Source: Purshia tridentata (lineage: Eukaryota > Streptophyta > Magnoliopsida > Rosales > Rosaceae). From it: a stretch of 64,000 nt of DNA. Below, one piece after another: positions 61,901-64,000 of this stretch. A model generated the notes under the pieces. That model searched no databases. It saw nothing but the letters and a program-made list of their open reading frames with translations, and had not been told where the DNA came from. The stretch covers positions 1 through 64,000 of the forward strand of contig QANT01003481.1 in NCBI GenBank assembly GCA_003254885.1, read 5' to 3'. The translations under genes and the position numbers were made by a program. How positions within the stretch are numbered: position 1 is the stretch's first letter; each line of letters opens with the position of its first letter.

Positions 61901-64000
61901 ACCAGTTTGGAGAAAATGTATATAACATGAAAAGTCTTGATGCCCAAGATATAAGCATCAATGACGGCACTCCAACATACTAGTGCTGCAAAAAAAGATC
62001 AAGAACCCTTCCCCATTTAAATAAGGACTACACAATCATAAGAAAAAAAATGGCAAGCTACAAAGGTCGTTTGAAACCTTTTGTGCAACAATCTGGTATT
62101 TATCCAATGCATCCCTTGTGTTGAGAGAAGGTTCTGAGATGTTACTTCCAAGACGTTCAGTTACACCAGGTGAAGGTAGTGGCTGTGAGGAAACTCCGGA
62201 TTCCTACAACAAAATAGAAGTATGAGTCAATAGCAAACGATGAAACGTAAGCATTATAAAATCATGTGATCAAAGTTTCTTCAACCTTTATAGCATCAGA
62301 TGACTCTACTGAATGCAACTCAGGGGCAGAAGCAGCAGAAGGAAATGAACCAATGACACAATCATTTTCAGAACTATGCTGGGAAGCACCATCACCCGTC
62401 CCAACATGAATTGAGGAAGCACTGAAACATGACACCAAGATTCCAAGCATTTAGCAATTAAAACTCTAAGAAGCACATAAAATACAGAACAAAGAACACA
62501 TACCTAAGATGCAACGGTGAATTGGATTCCATTGCTTCATCCAGCGGACGAGAAACTGCTTCAAATCCTTTGCTTCCAGGGCCAGGTGAGTAGCCTGTGC
62601 TAAGTTGTCCTGTTGCCGAACCGTAGGTGCTAGCAAGACCAGCACTGCCAGATGAAGCTGTAGTACCAGCAGGCTGAGCATGTGAACTCTGGCTAGATTG
62701 GTTTTGCCAGGGAAGCCGAACAAAGTCCTATATTAATAAAGGGGGAGTGTAAGAAGAAAGAAAACACTTAGAATTCTCCTCAGCACCAGATAATATCTCG
62801 GGTAAAAGGTAGCACATTACCTCATAAACTCGTTGTTGAGAAAGGGACAAATGACCAGGTTTAGGGCGGAGGGAATCAGGCACAACCCCCATAGAACCTT
62901 GACAATACATGCTAGCGTCAAAAAAGGTTGCACCAACACCTTCTCTCTTCCTTCTTATTGAAAGTTGTTGAGCTATTTCCCCATCAATTGTTTGTATTGC
63001 CTGAAAAAATTAAACATCAATGAACAACAAATAATTAGGCACCCATTTTGTTTAAAATGGGGAAGATTTTGATTAATTACACATTAGGACTGGTTTGTCT
63101 AAATTCAATTTCCAAGATACTCCAAGAGCTAAAATTTCTAATAGAACTTGTCAGTTCATATGGAATTCAACAAGTAGTATGAATTGAACTGTTGAAAATT
63201 AAAAAATGTTAAGGCCAAAAAGCTTCAGTGTATAAATAAAAATAATAACACAACAATAACTGCTACTAGGACCAAACACATGGACAAGAAATGTAAGATG
63301 GCTGCAACAATTAAAGAACTATACAGAAATTATTCTATCCATGCAGGATTATTGATTATGAAATTTCCATGCTTAAATTTGTCCTTATCAGGTATAAATT
63401 AAAAAACCTATCCCAAGAATTTTTATTACATAAAATATAGGGGTTCAAGTACAAATTCTCAAATATTCACTCGAACAAGAAATTGGTAACCATCAAAATC
63501 ACCATTCTGTACAAAAATCTCCTACATGATCCAAATTATTATTACCAATGTAAAAACTTACTATAGTTGTTGCTTATCATTCCACCATGGTAAACTATTA
63601 CAACAAAAAGTGACTGTAAACATACAATAACATATATACAAAAATAAAGGGCTTTTATTCATCAAAGCAAACCTTATCAGTAGCAGCCTGTTCAATGACT
63701 GCACAGCCAAGATCCAGATTGTCATTAGTAACAAGTTGAACAGCTTGTTCTAGAAGTTCACTTGCAATATTTAAACCCTGAAGGGAATTTCTCAGCTGAC
63801 TTGATATTGAACTGCGCAAGGGCTCCTGTTTGCAGAAAAACAAACCATAGTTGAACACCCCAAAAAAAATATATATATTTACTGCATACACAGATATAGG
63901 GTAAATACACAACCAAAAAAGACAAGGAAAAGAAATTGACTGTAAGAGCCTACCTTGCATGTCACATGAGCTAGACTTCCTGCCAAACTTGCAACCATCA
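55936..64000 (-). CDS. NOT1: NOT1, scaffold of the CCR4-NOT complex; C-terminal part, 25 exons, 5' end outside window
   Basis: Exons, in order of reading: 64000-63954 (partial), 63825-63673, 63000-62821, 62727-62504, 62421-62286, 62203-62078, 61603-61559, 61324-61247, 61056-60940, 60604-60478, 60398-60298, 60229-60092, 59997-59914, 59761-59615, 59528-59397, 59307-59275, 59185-59039, 58944-58883, 58348-58195, 58092-57901, 57813-57709, 57516-57382, 57022-56789, 56291-56190, 56085-55936. All keep one frame, about 1,048 residues. The first part ([37 protein letters not shown]) is the DUF3819/CAF40-binding helical domain. A variable Ser/Gly-rich linker follows, then the NOT1 superfamily homology domain that holds NOT2/NOT3 ([91 protein letters not shown]). 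NOT1 scaffolds mRNA deadenylation and decay. Full plant proteins are about 2,400 residues, so over half lies to the right. Exon 59307-59275 is only 33 nt. Confidence 0.95.

Overview
This is a 64 kb piece of a nuclear plant genome. It is AT-rich, its genes are split by short GT-AG introns, it carries GA/CT and GT microsatellites, and it is littered with small plant-type transposons (hAT, MULE-like and Tourist-like MITEs, a LINE 3' end, LTR/TRIM debris). The protein families and their exon structures point to a flowering plant, most likely a eudicot. I cannot name the species; a rosid would fit but is only a guess.

Layout. (1) 1-13.3 kb: two diverged direct copies of a 4-5 kb non-coding segment (about 235-4333 and 8443-13330) flank a small secreted cysteine-rich peptide gene (5341-5869, +) and a four-exon beta-expansin (6270-8045, -). 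The right copy is the upstream region of the expansin, so the left copy predicts a second expansin just left of the window. (2) 13.3-18.1 kb: no gene seen. (3) 18105-18930 (-): a U4/P4-type cyclin. (4) 19-28.9 kb: no gene; an LTR/TRIM-like remnant and two adjacent foldback elements. (5) 28868-32578 (-): a six-exon bHLH transcription factor of the PIF class, closest to UNE10/PIF8, with an apparent GC-AG intron. (6) 33-39 kb: repeats, including a clean non-autonomous hAT element (36194-37117) with an 8-bp target duplication. (7) 38993-43108 (+): a two-exon F-box/LRR protein. (8) 46326-46580 (+): Sec61 beta with a leader intron. (9) 46.6-52.5 kb: MITE-rich intergenic DNA. (10) 52653-54701 (+): a four-exon remorin-family protein. 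(11) 55936-64000 (-): the last 25 exons, about 1,048 residues, of NOT1, the CCR4-NOT scaffold; its 5' part lies beyond the right edge.

The genes do not form a pathway: they are ordinary independent plant loci (cell wall loosening, cell cycle, light signalling, ubiquitin ligase adaptor, ER translocon, membrane nanodomain protein, mRNA decay). I found no convincing new multi-gene system. The most unusual things are structural: exon ends together with their splice donors copied into the following intron in two unrelated genes (cyclin and remorin), a GC donor in the UNE10-like gene, a peptide with a non-classical eight-cysteine pattern, and a MITE family whose insertions can be proved from paralogous empty sites inside the same window.
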